A stretch of 64,000 nucleotides of DNA. Origin: Streptomyces lasiicapitis. Its GTDB lineage: Bacteria; Actinomycetota; Actinomycetes; Streptomycetales; Streptomycetaceae. The first letter of the stretch is position 1. Every line of letters starts with the position of its first letter. Below, in pieces: positions 43,057 to 51,275 of the stretch. The notes beneath the pieces are model-generated. The model saw only the letters and a list, made by a program, of their open reading frames with translations, was not told the origin of the DNA and did not search any database. The stretch spans positions 1 to 64,000 of the forward strand of contig NZ_BMNG01000017.1 in NCBI RefSeq assembly GCF_014646335.1, written 5' to 3'. The position numbers were made by a program, and so were the translations under genes.

Positions 43057-43837
43057 ACCGCGCCAGCAACTCCCGCCCCGCACCCAGCAGTTCGGGAAAC
43101 GGCGCCGCGTCCTCGTACCACCGCTTCTCGTACTCCCAGCAGAGCCAGCCGTCCCAGCCCTTGCGGCTGAGGAGTTCGACGCACTCGGCGAGCGGCAGGA
43201 CCCCGGCGCCGAGGGGCAGCGGTGTGGTGTCCTCGGCGCTCGCGATGTCCTTGACCTGGACGTAGCCGAGGAACGGGGCGAGCGCGGCGTAGCTGTCGGC
43301 GACCTGCTCCCCGCCGAGCCAGGTGTGCATGACGTCCCACAGGGCACCGGCGTGCCGGTGGCCGACGGTGCCGAGGACGCGGGCGGCGGCGGCGCCGGTG
43401 CGGTGCGAGTCGTGGGTCTCCAGGAGGAGGCGGACGCCGACGTCGGCGGCGTACTCCGCGGCGGTGCCGAGGCGCCGCGCGGCCGTCGCGTCGGCGTCGG
43501 CCTCGCTCTGCTCCGTACCGCCGCCGGGGAAGACGCGTACGAACGGGGCGCCCAGGTCGCGGGCCAGGTCGAGCAGGCCCCGCATCTCCTCCAGGACGGG
43601 TGCGTCGTCGCCGGGCGCGGCGACGCGGGCGTACCCGGAGATGCCGACGACGGCGACGCCCGCCCCCTTGAACTCGGCGGCCACGTCGGCCCGTTCGGTG
43701 AGTCCGAGGCCCGGGTGGACGGGCTCTTCGGGGTGGGCGCGCAGCTCGACGCCGTGGTAGCCGTGCGTGCCGGCCAGGCGCAGCACGTCCGGGAGGGGGA
43801 GGCCGGGTACACCGAGCGTGGAGAAGGCGAGTTTCAT
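43037..43837 (-). CDS. Sugar phosphate isomerase/epimerase, TIM barrel
   Basis: 266 residues, ATG at 43837. Xylose isomerase-like TIM barrel (AP endonuclease family 2 superfamily). Metal-binding positions are visible: Glu in LLLETHDSH, Asp/His in GALWDVMHTWLGG, His-like VQVKDIASA, and the last Glu in WLCWEYEKRW. The substrate is unknown; relatives act on inositol or keto-sugars. The last few residues (LLTESA) are encoded inside the 53-bp tandem repeat, so the C-terminus may have been reshaped by it. No operon partner. Confidence 0.9.
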   Translation of the reverse strand: MKLAFSTLGVPGLPLPDVLRLAGTHGYHGVELRAHPEEPVHPGLGLTERADVAAEFKGAGVAVVGISGYARVAAPGDDAPVLEEMRGLLDLARDLGAPFVRVFPGGGTEQSEADADATAARRLGTAAEYAADVGVRLLLETHDSHRTGAAAARVLGTVGHRHAGALWDVMHTWLGGEQVADSYAALAPFLGYVQVKDIASAEDTTPLPLGAGVLPLAECVELLSRKGWDGWLCWEYEKRWYEDAAPFPELLGAGRELLARLLTESA

Positions 43838-43900
43838 GGGCGGGACCCTATCCGCGAAGGGGCGGCGGAAACCCCCGCGCGGGCCGTGCGGCGGCGGAAT

Positions 43901-43956
43901 CCGCACGTACGCCGCTCAGCGGCCGAAACCGCACGTACGCCGCTCAGCCGCCGACG
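43901..43956. repeat. Two 28-bp direct repeats
   Basis: ccgcacgtacgccgctcagc occurs at 43901 and again at 43929, each followed by a similar short tail. They lie between the isomerase gene and the MarR-GNAT gene. Confidence 0.8.
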
Positions 43957-43963
43957 CCGGGTC

Positions 43964-44899
43964 TCACTCCCCGCCCTGCAGCGAGAGCCGCCAGTCCTGC
44001 CCCACCAGATCCGCGCCGAACGACCGATGGGCCTTCTCCGCCACGAGGACGAACCCGTGCCGCTGGTAGATCGAACGGGCCGACGCAAGCACGTCGTTGG
44101 TCCACAGCACCAGCTCCCGGTACCCGACCCCTCGGGCGAACTCCACCACCGCGGTCACCAGCCTGTCCCCGATGCCGAGCCCGCGTGCCTCCGGCTCGAC
44201 GAGGAGCAGCCGCAGCCGCGCCGCGCCCGGAGCCTCGTCGCGTACGCACATCACGCACCCGACGGGTCGCCCGTCCAGCTCGGCGATCCACACCCGCTCC
44301 AGGTAGGGATCGTGGTCCTGGGCGAACTCGGCGACGATGCGGGCGACCAGGCCTTCGTAGTCGGTGTTCCACCCGAACTCGGCGGCGTACAGCGCGCCGT
44401 TGCGCTGCACGATCCAGCCGAGCTCGCCCGCCCTCGGCTCGCGCAGCAGCACGTCGTCGGCGCGCGGCGGGCGGCGGGCGCCGTCCGAGAGGATGCCGCG
44501 GACGGTCGCCATGGCCGCCGTGAGCCGCTCCCTCTCGGCGGCTGGAACCGTCGCGAGCAGCGAGCCGACCGCCTCCCGTGACCGCTCGTCGAGCAGCTCG
44601 GCGGCGCCACGCCCGCGCGCGGTGAGCGTGACGTGCCGCCGCCGGGTGTCCCGCTCGGACGGCGCCCGCTCGACAAGGCCGTCCTCCTCGAACTTGGCGA
44701 GGATCCGACTCAAGTATCCGGCGTCCAGGGAGAGTTCACCCCGAAGGTCGGCGACATCGGTACGGGGCGAGTGGGCCAGCTCGTACAGCACCCGGGACTC
44801 GGTGAGGGTGTAGGGCGCGTACAGATGGCGGCTGTAGTCCAGCGCGCCGATGAGGTTGGTGTAGAAGCGGTTGAAGGACCGGATCTCCTGCACGCTCAT
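43964..44899 (-). CDS. MarR-GNAT fusion protein
   Basis: 311 residues, ATG at 44899. Residues 1-140 are a MarR winged HTH (LTESRVLYELAHSPRTDVAD, LSLDAGYLSRILAKFEEDGL, ERDTRRRHVTLTARGRG). Residues about 150-311 are a GNAT acetyltransferase (RLRLLLVEPEARGLGIGDRL is the acetyl-CoA loop, with GYRELVLWTNDVLASARSIY). The fusion is known in Actinobacteria and Proteobacteria. An enzyme tied to a repressor could acetylate a toxic amine that it also senses, but the substrate is unknown. A palindrome with TGACTGAGTCA at its centre, upstream of the start, is the likely operator. Confidence 0.93.
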   Translation of the reverse strand: MSVQEIRSFNRFYTNLIGALDYSRHLYAPYTLTESRVLYELAHSPRTDVADLRGELSLDAGYLSRILAKFEEDGLVERAPSERDTRRRHVTLTARGRGAAELLDERSREAVGSLLATVPAAERERLTAAMATVRGILSDGARRPPRADDVLLREPRAGELGWIVQRNGALYAAEFGWNTDYEGLVARIVAEFAQDHDPYLERVWIAELDGRPVGCVMCVRDEAPGAARLRLLLVEPEARGLGIGDRLVTAVVEFARGVGYRELVLWTNDVLASARSIYQRHGFVLVAEKAHRSFGADLVGQDWRLSLQGGE

Positions 44900-44950
44900 G
44901 GCGCACCACCTGGCCGTTCGCTGTGGCGGCGGCCTGACTACCGGTCGCCG

Positions 44951-44973
44951 ATACTTGACTGAGTCAGAGATAT
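44951..44973. promoter_or_regulatory. MarR-type operator candidate
   Basis: The core tgactgagtca (44956-44966) is a perfect 11-bp palindrome with matching AT ends at 44951-44952 and 44970-44971. It lies about 55 nt upstream of the MarR-GNAT start and suits autoregulation. Confidence 0.6.
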
Positions 44974-45006
44974 ACCTCCGAGCATACGACGGGAACCGGC
45001 CAGTGG

Positions 45007-46017
45007 CTACGCCCGCGCGATGCCCTCCCCACCGCCGCCGCCATCACCGCCGCCGCCGAGTGGCACGGCCACGGCGCCGTACGTCGTGTCGGGCATCGGC
45101 GGCGTCGTAAACCGGGCGTTGACGAGATAGAGCCGGTCACCGAACCGGGCGGCGGTAGACGGAACGTCGAATCGAGGATCGACGATGCGCCGCTGAAGGG
45201 CAGCCGTACCGCTCCCCGCATCGAGCCGGAACACGCTGACCAGGTTGGACCGGTTCTGCACGACGTAAAGAGTGCGCCCGATCCGCACGAGCCCATCCCC
45301 GTTGACCACATTCTCCGCACCCCGCAGCCGAATCTCCCGGGCGTACCCATCCCTGGGATCGACCCGATACAACCGCCCCACAGGCTGACTACTGACAACA
45401 ATCAGCCCCCGCCCATCGGGCGCCCCCACCACCCCATTGGCGTTGTTGACATCGGGCACCTGCTGCCAGTCACCGCGGAGCGGCACCTTCCGTACGTCCC
45501 CACGCCCACGCCTTTGGCGCCCCAGGGGCACCCCGTACAACACCGCGTCCCGCGAATCGGTGAACCAGGCGCGATCCCCGAGCAGATGCACATCATTGAC
45601 GAAGTGCCCGCTCGCATCGGTCAGTTGATAAGCCGCCACGACCTCCCCACTCCGCGGATCAAGCACCCGAGCACTCCCACTCCCACCCCCGGCGACGTAC
45701 AACAACCCGTCCCGCCCGACCTTCATCCCCACGGCCGGAACCCCCGCCGCCCCCGCATGAACGACTTCCCCACGCCCGTTCCGCAGGTCGGCCCGGTACA
45801 CGGCCCCGGTCCCGAGCGATCCGACGTAGGCGTACGGCGCTGCCCCGATGGCGATGCCTTCGGGCCGGAAGCCGTTGGGCAGCGGGAAGCTGGTGGGCCA
45901 CTCGGCGGGGGACGCTGCGGGGGGTTCGGCGGCGGAGGCGGTGCCTGTGGTGACGGCGACGGAGACGGCGGCGGCGAGTACGGCGCGGCGGGACGGAAGG
46001 GGGCGATGTGTGGTCAT
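45007..46017 (-). CDS. Secreted beta-propeller (SMP-30/NHL-like) protein
   Basis: 336 residues, ATG at 46017. Tat-like signal (PLPSRRAVLAAAVSVAVTTG, cleavage after ASAAE). The mature part has repeated blades such as GFRPEGIAIGAAPYAYVGSL, VGRDGLLYVAGGGSGSARVL and DGLVRIGRTLYVVQNRSNLV. This is the pattern of SMP-30/gluconolactonase or NHL propellers. Some Streptomyces homologues are labelled superoxide dismutase, but no metal site of any SOD family is present. The C-terminal tail is Gly-rich. Function unknown; extracellular lactonase activity is possible. Confidence 0.85.
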   Translation of the reverse strand: MTTHRPLPSRRAVLAAAVSVAVTTGTASAAEPPAASPAEWPTSFPLPNGFRPEGIAIGAAPYAYVGSLGTGAVYRADLRNGRGEVVHAGAAGVPAVGMKVGRDGLLYVAGGGSGSARVLDPRSGEVVAAYQLTDASGHFVNDVHLLGDRAWFTDSRDAVLYGVPLGRQRRGRGDVRKVPLRGDWQQVPDVNNANGVVGAPDGRGLIVVSSQPVGRLYRVDPRDGYAREIRLRGAENVVNGDGLVRIGRTLYVVQNRSNLVSVFRLDAGSGTAALQRRIVDPRFDVPSTAARFGDRLYLVNARFTTPPMPDTTYGAVAVPLGGGGDGGGGGEGIARA

Positions 46018-46120
46018 GGTTCAGCTCTCCGTATCGGCTGTGGGAGGGAGACGAACGAGACGAACTCCCCTTCAGCATCGGTGAGCTGGGCTCACTTGGG
46101 TACCGGAGTTCCCGTCAGTG

Positions 46121-46639
46121 TCACGCTTCCTCGTAGAGCGCACGCATCCGGGCGTCGTTCTCGGCGTGCGGTTCGAGACCGGCGGCTGCGCGGCGCTCGT
46201 CGAGGTGGTCGGGGTCTTCGACGGGCTGCATGCGCAGTCCGTCGGCGTCCCGGATGTACTGGGTGCCGTACACCTGCGGAAGCCCGTCGTGGACGCGGCA
46301 CCTGTCGACGAGGAATGCGAGGTCCGCCGGGTCGGCGTCGCCGACTTCCACGGCAGCGGCGAGGAGGCCGAGGGCACGGTGTTGGAACTCGGGATCCTCG
46401 CCGGCGTGCTGCGCGAGCAGCCACGCGGCGTGGGCGGCCTCCTTGCCTACGAGGGCGAACCCTGGCCAGCCGTGGGCGTCGACGACGCGACGGAGCGCGT
46501 CAGTGTTGTCGGCGTCGACGGCTCGCCATCGGGCGAGGTGGTCCGGTGGCTGATCGGCTTTGGGAAGCAGCCGCATCCGTTGGTCCTCGGCCATGCGGGC
46601 GAGGAGTTCGGTGGCGAGGTCGGGGCGGCGAGGGGCCAT
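46121..46639 (-). CDS. DUF6624 protein at end of the graspetide operon
   Basis: 172 residues, ATG at 46639, 36 nt after the methyltransferase stop and on the same strand, so probably in the same transcript. The sequence is helical and acidic. Conserved-looking stretches are VVDAHGWPGFALVGKEAAHA, LLAQHAGEDPEFQHRALGLL and RCRVHDGLPQVYGTQYIRDA. This matches the DUF6624 family, which has no known enzyme activity. It is not one of the three usual genes of the ATP-grasp peptide system. A role as immunity, chaperone or accessory factor is speculation. Confidence 0.85.
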   Translation of the reverse strand: MAPRRPDLATELLARMAEDQRMRLLPKADQPPDHLARWRAVDADNTDALRRVVDAHGWPGFALVGKEAAHAAWLLAQHAGEDPEFQHRALGLLAAAVEVGDADPADLAFLVDRCRVHDGLPQVYGTQYIRDADGLRMQPVEDPDHLDERRAAAGLEPHAENDARMRALYEEA

Positions 46640-46675
46640 GGTTTCGTCACCCTTCGGGGTCGGAGACGGCGGCGG

Positions 46676-47851
46676 CTACAGCGTCCAGCAGTGGACCGTG
46701 CCGTCCGGCGCGGTGTATCTCACCGCCTGTTCGCTGGGGGTGGCCTCGATGGTGAACCATTCCCGACGGGGTCGGTTGAGGCGCTGCCACAACTTGTGGG
46801 CGGCTTCGATCGGTTGCCACAGATTGCGCGGGCCGGTGGAGGCGACCAGCGGTGGCCCGTTGGGCGTGTCTTCGACGCGGGTTCCCGATCCGTCGGCGGG
46901 GTCGTACAGGATCGTCACGTGCAGCCCGGCGTCGTTCTTCCCGTAGGTCCGGACGAGTCCGGAGGACATGTGGAGCTGGGCGAAGAACGAGAACGTCCAG
47001 TCGTCCAGTGCACGGGCCGAGAGCTCGGTCTCCCCGCACAGGCCGTCCGGGACGGCGGGCACCTGTGCGGTTGTCTCCGTACCGCTCTTGAGCGGCATGA
47101 ACGCGGCGGGCGTGTGCAGGATGTGGCCGACCGCGGTGCCGTCCGGGAGCTTCGTGAGCCGGGCGACCATGCCGCCGGCGAGCGTGCCCTTGATCGGGAC
47201 GACCATGATGCCGCCGGGGCGCAGCCGCGCCAGCCACTCGGGCGGAACGCGGCGCACGGACGCGGTGGCGATGACGCGGTCGTACATGGCGTCCGTGGGG
47301 AGGTCCCGCGCGCCGTCGCCGTGGACGGTGAGCGGATTGAAGCCGACGCCTTTCAGCCGCTGGTGGGCCTTGGCTGTGAGGGATTCGGTGCGGTCGATGG
47401 TCGTGACGTGCTTGTCTCCGGCGAGGAAGCACAGGGCACCGGCGTTGTAGCCCGTGCCGGTACCGGCCTCGTACACGTCGTCCCCTTCGTTCACATCGAG
47501 GGCGTCGAGCATGTCGGCCATGAGGCTCGGCGCCGTCGAGGACGATGTCGGAACGCCGGTCAGCCCCTCGGGTGCGGCGTCCTCGGCGTGGACGCCGCCC
47601 ACTTCGGTGATGAGGGAGTCGTCCGCGTAGACGGTGCCGAGCCACGCATCCGCGTCGCCGTCGGTGATGCGCCACGGAATGAACCGCTGGCCGTCGCGGC
47701 GGTAGAAGACGGGTACGAATGGATGTCGGGGCACGTTGAGGAAGGCGCCCGCCAGGCGCGCGGACAGCACCACGCCTCCACGGTCGATTTGTTGCGTGAG
47801 CAGGACACGGGAGGCGAGGAGGCGTTGTTCGTCGTCGAGAGGGTTGCTCAC
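46676..47851 (-). CDS. tgmC: PIMT-like methyltransferase of graspetide system
   Basis: 391 residues from GTG at 47851, sharing GTGA with the ligase stop. Belongs to the methyltransferases that accompany ATP-grasp peptide maturases and resemble protein-L-isoaspartate O-methyltransferase. The PIMT-like region holds TSSSTAPSLMADMLDALDV (about 102-120) and the SAM motif I VYEAGTGTGYNAGAL (126-140). A C-terminal domain of about 150 residues is specific to this subfamily. In fuscimiditide-type graspetides the related enzyme methylates an Asp, which then cyclises to aspartimide; that activity is inferred here. Confidence 0.93.
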   Translation of the reverse strand: MSNPLDDEQRLLASRVLLTQQIDRGGVVLSARLAGAFLNVPRHPFVPVFYRRDGQRFIPWRITDGDADAWLGTVYADDSLITEVGGVHAEDAAPEGLTGVPTSSSTAPSLMADMLDALDVNEGDDVYEAGTGTGYNAGALCFLAGDKHVTTIDRTESLTAKAHQRLKGVGFNPLTVHGDGARDLPTDAMYDRVIATASVRRVPPEWLARLRPGGIMVVPIKGTLAGGMVARLTKLPDGTAVGHILHTPAAFMPLKSGTETTAQVPAVPDGLCGETELSARALDDWTFSFFAQLHMSSGLVRTYGKNDAGLHVTILYDPADGSGTRVEDTPNGPPLVASTGPRNLWQPIEAAHKLWQRLNRPRREWFTIEATPSEQAVRYTAPDGTVHCWTL

Positions 47852-48816
47852 TGGCCGTTTCCTTCCAAGTAGTCACAGATCGCGGCCGTGATCGGCAGTC
47901 CGGTCGCCTGCTCGATGAATCCGTACTGCCCGCTCGGGTTCACTTCCAAGAATCGCCAGTCTCCCTCCGGGGTCACCACGAAGTCGAAGGCTCCGTACGG
48001 AAGCCCGAGCCGTTCGAGCACCCGCGACACCCCGGCCGCCACGCCGGGCGGCGGCTCGCAGACCTTGTACGTGTGGCTGTCGTAGTCACTGCGCCAGTCG
48101 ACGTGGCCCGCGTCGGAACCGGCGTGGATCTCTGCCGCGAAGGTCCGGCCGCCGATGGCAGTCAGCCGCACCTCGTACGCCTTGGGCACCCACTCCTGGA
48201 ACAGGTGGGCCGTGGTCGCGATGTCCGGGTGGGGCAGCTCGTCGAGGTTCACCATGCTGGCGTACACGGCTGCGGTCTGCCCGTGCACGGTGCCGCGCAC
48301 GTGGAAGAAGGGCTTGTACACGAGCCGTCCGCCGGTCGACTCGGCGAAGTCCCGCGCCGCGTCCGGATCGTTGGTGATCAGCGTCCGCGGGACGACCAGT
48401 CCCGCCTCGGCGGCAACGCGCAGTTGCAGCGGCTTGTACTCGGCATCGGCAGCCGCTCCTGGCGGCGGGAGCCACCGGCACGGCAGCGCTGTCAGCAGTC
48501 CGCCGAAGCCCCACCGCGCTTCGGTCTCGGCGACCTTGCGGGCCGCGAGGGACATCTGTTCAGGGAACTTCGGGCGGGTGGGGCGGCGGTAGTAGACCGC
48601 ACGGACCGACGCCAGGTCGAGCCTGCGGCGGTCATTGGTCAGCGTGCCGTGCCAGCGGTCGCCGCTGAGGCTCGCGGAGAGCGTGAGCCTCAGCGGGAAC
48701 TCGGCCATGTCAGCCCGGAAGACGGGCACGGCACGCCGGTTCAGTTCCTCAACCACCAGGTCACAGGTCGGATCGAACCGACCCGCCAGGATGAGTACCT
48801 GTCCGGCGTCTGCCAT
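47848..48816 (-). CDS. tgmB: ATP-grasp peptide ligase (graspetide maturase)
   Basis: 322 residues, ATG at 48816 overlapping the precursor stop by one base. ATP-dependent formation of ester or amide bonds between side chains of the precursor. The ATP-grasp fold is visible: EYKPLQLRVAAEAGLVVPRT (126-145), the lysine strand GGRLVYKPFFHVRGTVHG (162-179), HLFQEWVPKAYEVRLTAIGG (204-223), and the Mg-binding end FDFVV...FLEVNPSGQYGFIE (277-302). It belongs to the group called ATP-grasp ribosomal peptide maturase. Translationally coupled on both sides. Confidence 0.94.
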   Translation of the reverse strand: MADAGQVLILAGRFDPTCDLVVEELNRRAVPVFRADMAEFPLRLTLSASLSGDRWHGTLTNDRRRLDLASVRAVYYRRPTRPKFPEQMSLAARKVAETEARWGFGGLLTALPCRWLPPPGAAADAEYKPLQLRVAAEAGLVVPRTLITNDPDAARDFAESTGGRLVYKPFFHVRGTVHGQTAAVYASMVNLDELPHPDIATTAHLFQEWVPKAYEVRLTAIGGRTFAAEIHAGSDAGHVDWRSDYDSHTYKVCEPPPGVAAGVSRVLERLGLPYGAFDFVVTPEGDWRFLEVNPSGQYGFIEQATGLPITAAICDYLEGNGQ

Positions 48817-49154
48817 CAGTCGTCGCTCGGTCCAGGGTCGTCCGGCGCGTCCATCTGGCCCGAAGGCTGAGTGGGACCGTAGGTCTTCGGCGGGTTCTTG
48901 GTCATGTAGACGCCGGGCGGCAGACCCTCATAGGTGCCCGTTTGCGACTCCTCGTCGTACTCGACATCAGACGGCATGATGCCGCCCGTAGCCGACACCG
49001 GCACGAGGAATCGGAACGCGAAAGGCATCGGCCCGGCGGCCCCGGACAGCTCCGGCATGGTGGCGGCGCCGTCGGTGCTCAACGGGAACCGCAGTTCTGG
49101 TACGTCGAGTGCCAGCCCGGCGGGCCGACGCCCTTCAACCTGTGTGGTGGGCAT
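48816..49154 (-). CDS. tgmA: Graspetide precursor peptide
   Basis: 112 residues, ATG at 49154, AAGGGAAAG ribosome-binding site. The leader contains ALDVPELRFPL (15-25) and MPFAFRFLVPV (43-53). The latter matches the PFFARFL-type ligase-recognition motif of microviridin leaders. The C-terminal part (about 80-112) is the likely core, with possible hydroxyl or amine donors Thr85, Lys86, Lys90, Thr91, Thr95 and Ser98, and acceptors Asp102, Asp105, Asp106, Asp111 and Asp112. No Cys anywhere. Which residues are linked cannot be read from the sequence. Confidence 0.88.
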   Translation of the reverse strand: MPTTQVEGRRPAGLALDVPELRFPLSTDGAATMPELSGAAGPMPFAFRFLVPVSATGGIMPSDVEYDEESQTGTYEGLPPGVYMTKNPPKTYGPTQPSGQMDAPDDPGPSDD

Positions 49155-49316
49155 TGCTTTCCCTTTTTTCGATGGATGGGAAGTGCTCGTACCACCCCGC
49201 CCATCCAGGGCGGGGGAACCTTGCAGTGGTCACGGACGAGTCGACTGCGGACAACGGTGATCGCGCTGGAAGAGAATCAAGGCCAAGCACGACAGCGGCG
49301 GTTCCGCCGTCGCAAG

Positions 49317-49747
49317 CTAACCGTGCCCACATGGGGTCGCTCCGTTCGGTGACCCCTGCCTCGTATCGATCTTGAATTCGCTCCATACCGTCTTGCCGCA
49401 CGGAACGCGCGGCTCCACCCCCCATCCGTCCGCGAGCGCGTTCACGAGCATCAAGCCACGTCCGTTCGTGTCGTCAGTGGTCGCGTTCTGAACCTGCGGT
49501 TGGCGTCGGGTCGGGTCGTGCACCGCGACACGCAAACGGCCGTCTTCCCACGACGCTTCGACGAGGAAGTGACCGCCCTCAGGGGGCCATGAACAACCGC
49601 GTTCGTCGCGAGTTCGGAGACACAGAGTTCGGCGTCACCGGCACGTTCGGTGATGCCCCACTCGCGCAGTGCGTCACGTAGGAAGGAACGGGCTTTGGGT
49701 ACTGCTATGCGGGTACGGGGAAAGCGTTGCGTCACCGATCTCGGCAT
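49317..49747 (-). pseudogene. Frameshifted anti-sigma-like HATPase regulator
   Basis: From ATG at 49747 the frame reads MPRSVTQRFPRTRIAVPKAR ... AELCVSELATNAVVHG, the N box of an RsbW/SpoIIAB-like histidine-kinase-type ATPase. It then runs into PLRAVTSSS, which is unlike the family. One base out of frame, the sequence continues correctly as PEGGHFLVEASWEDGRLRVA ... NGRGLMLVNALADGWGVEPR (G box) ... GKTVWSEF. Inserting one C in the five-base C/G run at 49582-49586 restores the whole gene, about 143 residues. Either a real inactivation or a homopolymer sequencing error. Confidence 0.82.
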
Positions 49748-49883
49748 GAATGCAACTCCCTTACCTGCGAGGCTGGTTCGACAAATAAGGGAACTGCCGA
49801 GCCGGAACCGGGGGTACCGTCGAAGAGGGTGGCAGAGGGTGGCACTTGAACCACCGGCCGTTGCGAAGGGGTAGGGACTCAAC
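49748..49883. promoter_or_regulatory. Divergent promoter region of HATPase and TPR regulator
   Basis: 136 bp between divergent genes. An AT-richer stretch at about 49775-49790 (cgacaaataaggg) is a possible promoter. The direct repeat gagggtggca occurs twice near 49826-49845 and may be a binding site. No known consensus matched. Confidence 0.4.
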
Positions 49884-51236
49884 ATGACTTCGCCGAACGC
49901 GGACTTCGCACAGTGGCTCAAGCGGTCCGGCCTGAGCAACAAAGAGTTGGCCCGCCGCATCAAGTCCGCAGCTCAGGTGTGGGGCCAGCCGCATATCCAG
50001 TCGGATGCCACGGCTGTGCGCCGTTGGCTGGGCGGTCTCCAGCCGCGCCCACCGGTGCCCGAGATCATCGCGGATGCCATCTCCGCGAGCGTCGGGTTTC
50101 GGGTCACGACGTATGACCTTGGGTTCGGTGAAGGGGACACTTCGGACCGCTCACTCGTCTACAACTCGTCCTTCGCCGTTACGGTGGAAGCTGTTGCCGA
50201 CTTGGGGAGAGCAGACGTGGATCGTCGAAAGTTCCTGGCAGTGGCACCTTTTGCCGCCGTCGCAGCAGTCGGGCCGTCGCGTGACTGGCTGCTCAACACC
50301 CTTGACCAGCATCCCGAGCCAGGGCCGCAGGTGCGTCTTGAAGATGTCACCGCTGTGAAGAACATGTTCGGCGAGTTCCAGAAGATGGACGTACTGCAGG
50401 GCGGCGGATCGGGTCGCCTGATCCTCGCCGAGTACATGAACCATCACGTCTACCCGTTGCTCAGGCGTGCGCACTCGGACGATGTACGCCGCGCCCTGTG
50501 CGAGGCCGCGGCCGAGCAGACCTACTTGCTGGGATGGATGGCGTACGACAGCGGCGAACACGGCACGGCCCAGAGGTACTTGATCCAGTCGCTTCGGCTC
50601 GCCGAGGAATCGAAGAACGCACCTCTCGGGGCGCATGTCCTGGCTGGGATGGCTGATCAAGCCACTCTGCTAGGGGACCCAGGCGAGGGCCGTCGCCTTG
50701 CACAGGCAGGCCGGGCCGGACTGGGCAAGCACACATCACCCGCGTGCCTCGCCGACCTGTGGGCGTTGGAAGCCCGGGCGTTGGCGAAGCTCGGAGACAA
50801 GTCCGATGCGGCGCGTGCCGTAGCGCAGTCCGAGTCCGCGTACGGGCGCGTACGGCTCGAAGAGGAACACGAATGGGCGGCCTTCATCGACCCGGCGTAT
50901 CTGCACGGCGAACACGCCAACACCTTCCGGGATCTCGGCCAGGCCGATACTGCGGAACAGCACGCGAGGCAGTCCATCGACCATGCCCGCAAGCAGCGCC
51001 GCGCCCGCCGGGGAGCCATGTCACAGGCCGCGCTCGCCGTATCGCACTTGCAGCGCCGCGACCTCGAAGCGGCCCACGCGGCGGGGCTCCGGACTGTCAC
51101 GCTGTCGCACCAGGTTAAGAGTTCGCGATGCGTCGAGGCGGTGCAAGACTTGCAGCGGCGTATGGAGCCGTTCGGAAATCATCGGCTCGTCGCTGACTTC
51201 AATGAGCGGGCACGCGAGCTGGTCACTGCCGCCTAG
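49884..51236 (+). CDS. Regulator with HTH and TPR-like repeats
   Basis: 450 residues, ATG at 49884. The N-terminal region (FAQWLKRSGLSNKELARRIK ... DATAVRRWLGGLQPRPPVPE) is an XRE-like HTH. A hydrophobic segment FLAVAPFAAVAAVGP (about 113-127) resembles the Tat-like remnants common in this Streptomyces family. The remainder (about 150-450) is helical with TPR-like repeats (LGWMAYDSGEHGTAQRYLIQ, HANTFRDLGQADTAEQHARQ). Such proteins often sit beside peptide or secondary-metabolite genes and may sense a peptide. Divergent from the HATPase; possibly the regulator of the graspetide operon. Confidence 0.85.
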   Translation: MTSPNADFAQWLKRSGLSNKELARRIKSAAQVWGQPHIQSDATAVRRWLGGLQPRPPVPEIIADAISASVGFRVTTYDLGFGEGDTSDRSLVYNSSFAVTVEAVADLGRADVDRRKFLAVAPFAAVAAVGPSRDWLLNTLDQHPEPGPQVRLEDVTAVKNMFGEFQKMDVLQGGGSGRLILAEYMNHHVYPLLRRAHSDDVRRALCEAAAEQTYLLGWMAYDSGEHGTAQRYLIQSLRLAEESKNAPLGAHVLAGMADQATLLGDPGEGRRLAQAGRAGLGKHTSPACLADLWALEARALAKLGDKSDAARAVAQSESAYGRVRLEEEHEWAAFIDPAYLHGEHANTFRDLGQADTAEQHARQSIDHARKQRRARRGAMSQAALAVSHLQRRDLEAAHAAGLRTVTLSHQVKSSRCVEAVQDLQRRMEPFGNHRLVADFNERARELVTAA

Positions 51237-51275
51237 GAATCGGCGTAGCAACAAGAGCGCCCCCACCGGGGTTGC

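Noticed and set aside
45007..46017. Superoxide dismutase
   Set aside because: Some homologues carry this label, but no metal-binding pattern of any SOD family is present; the repeats are of a beta-propeller.
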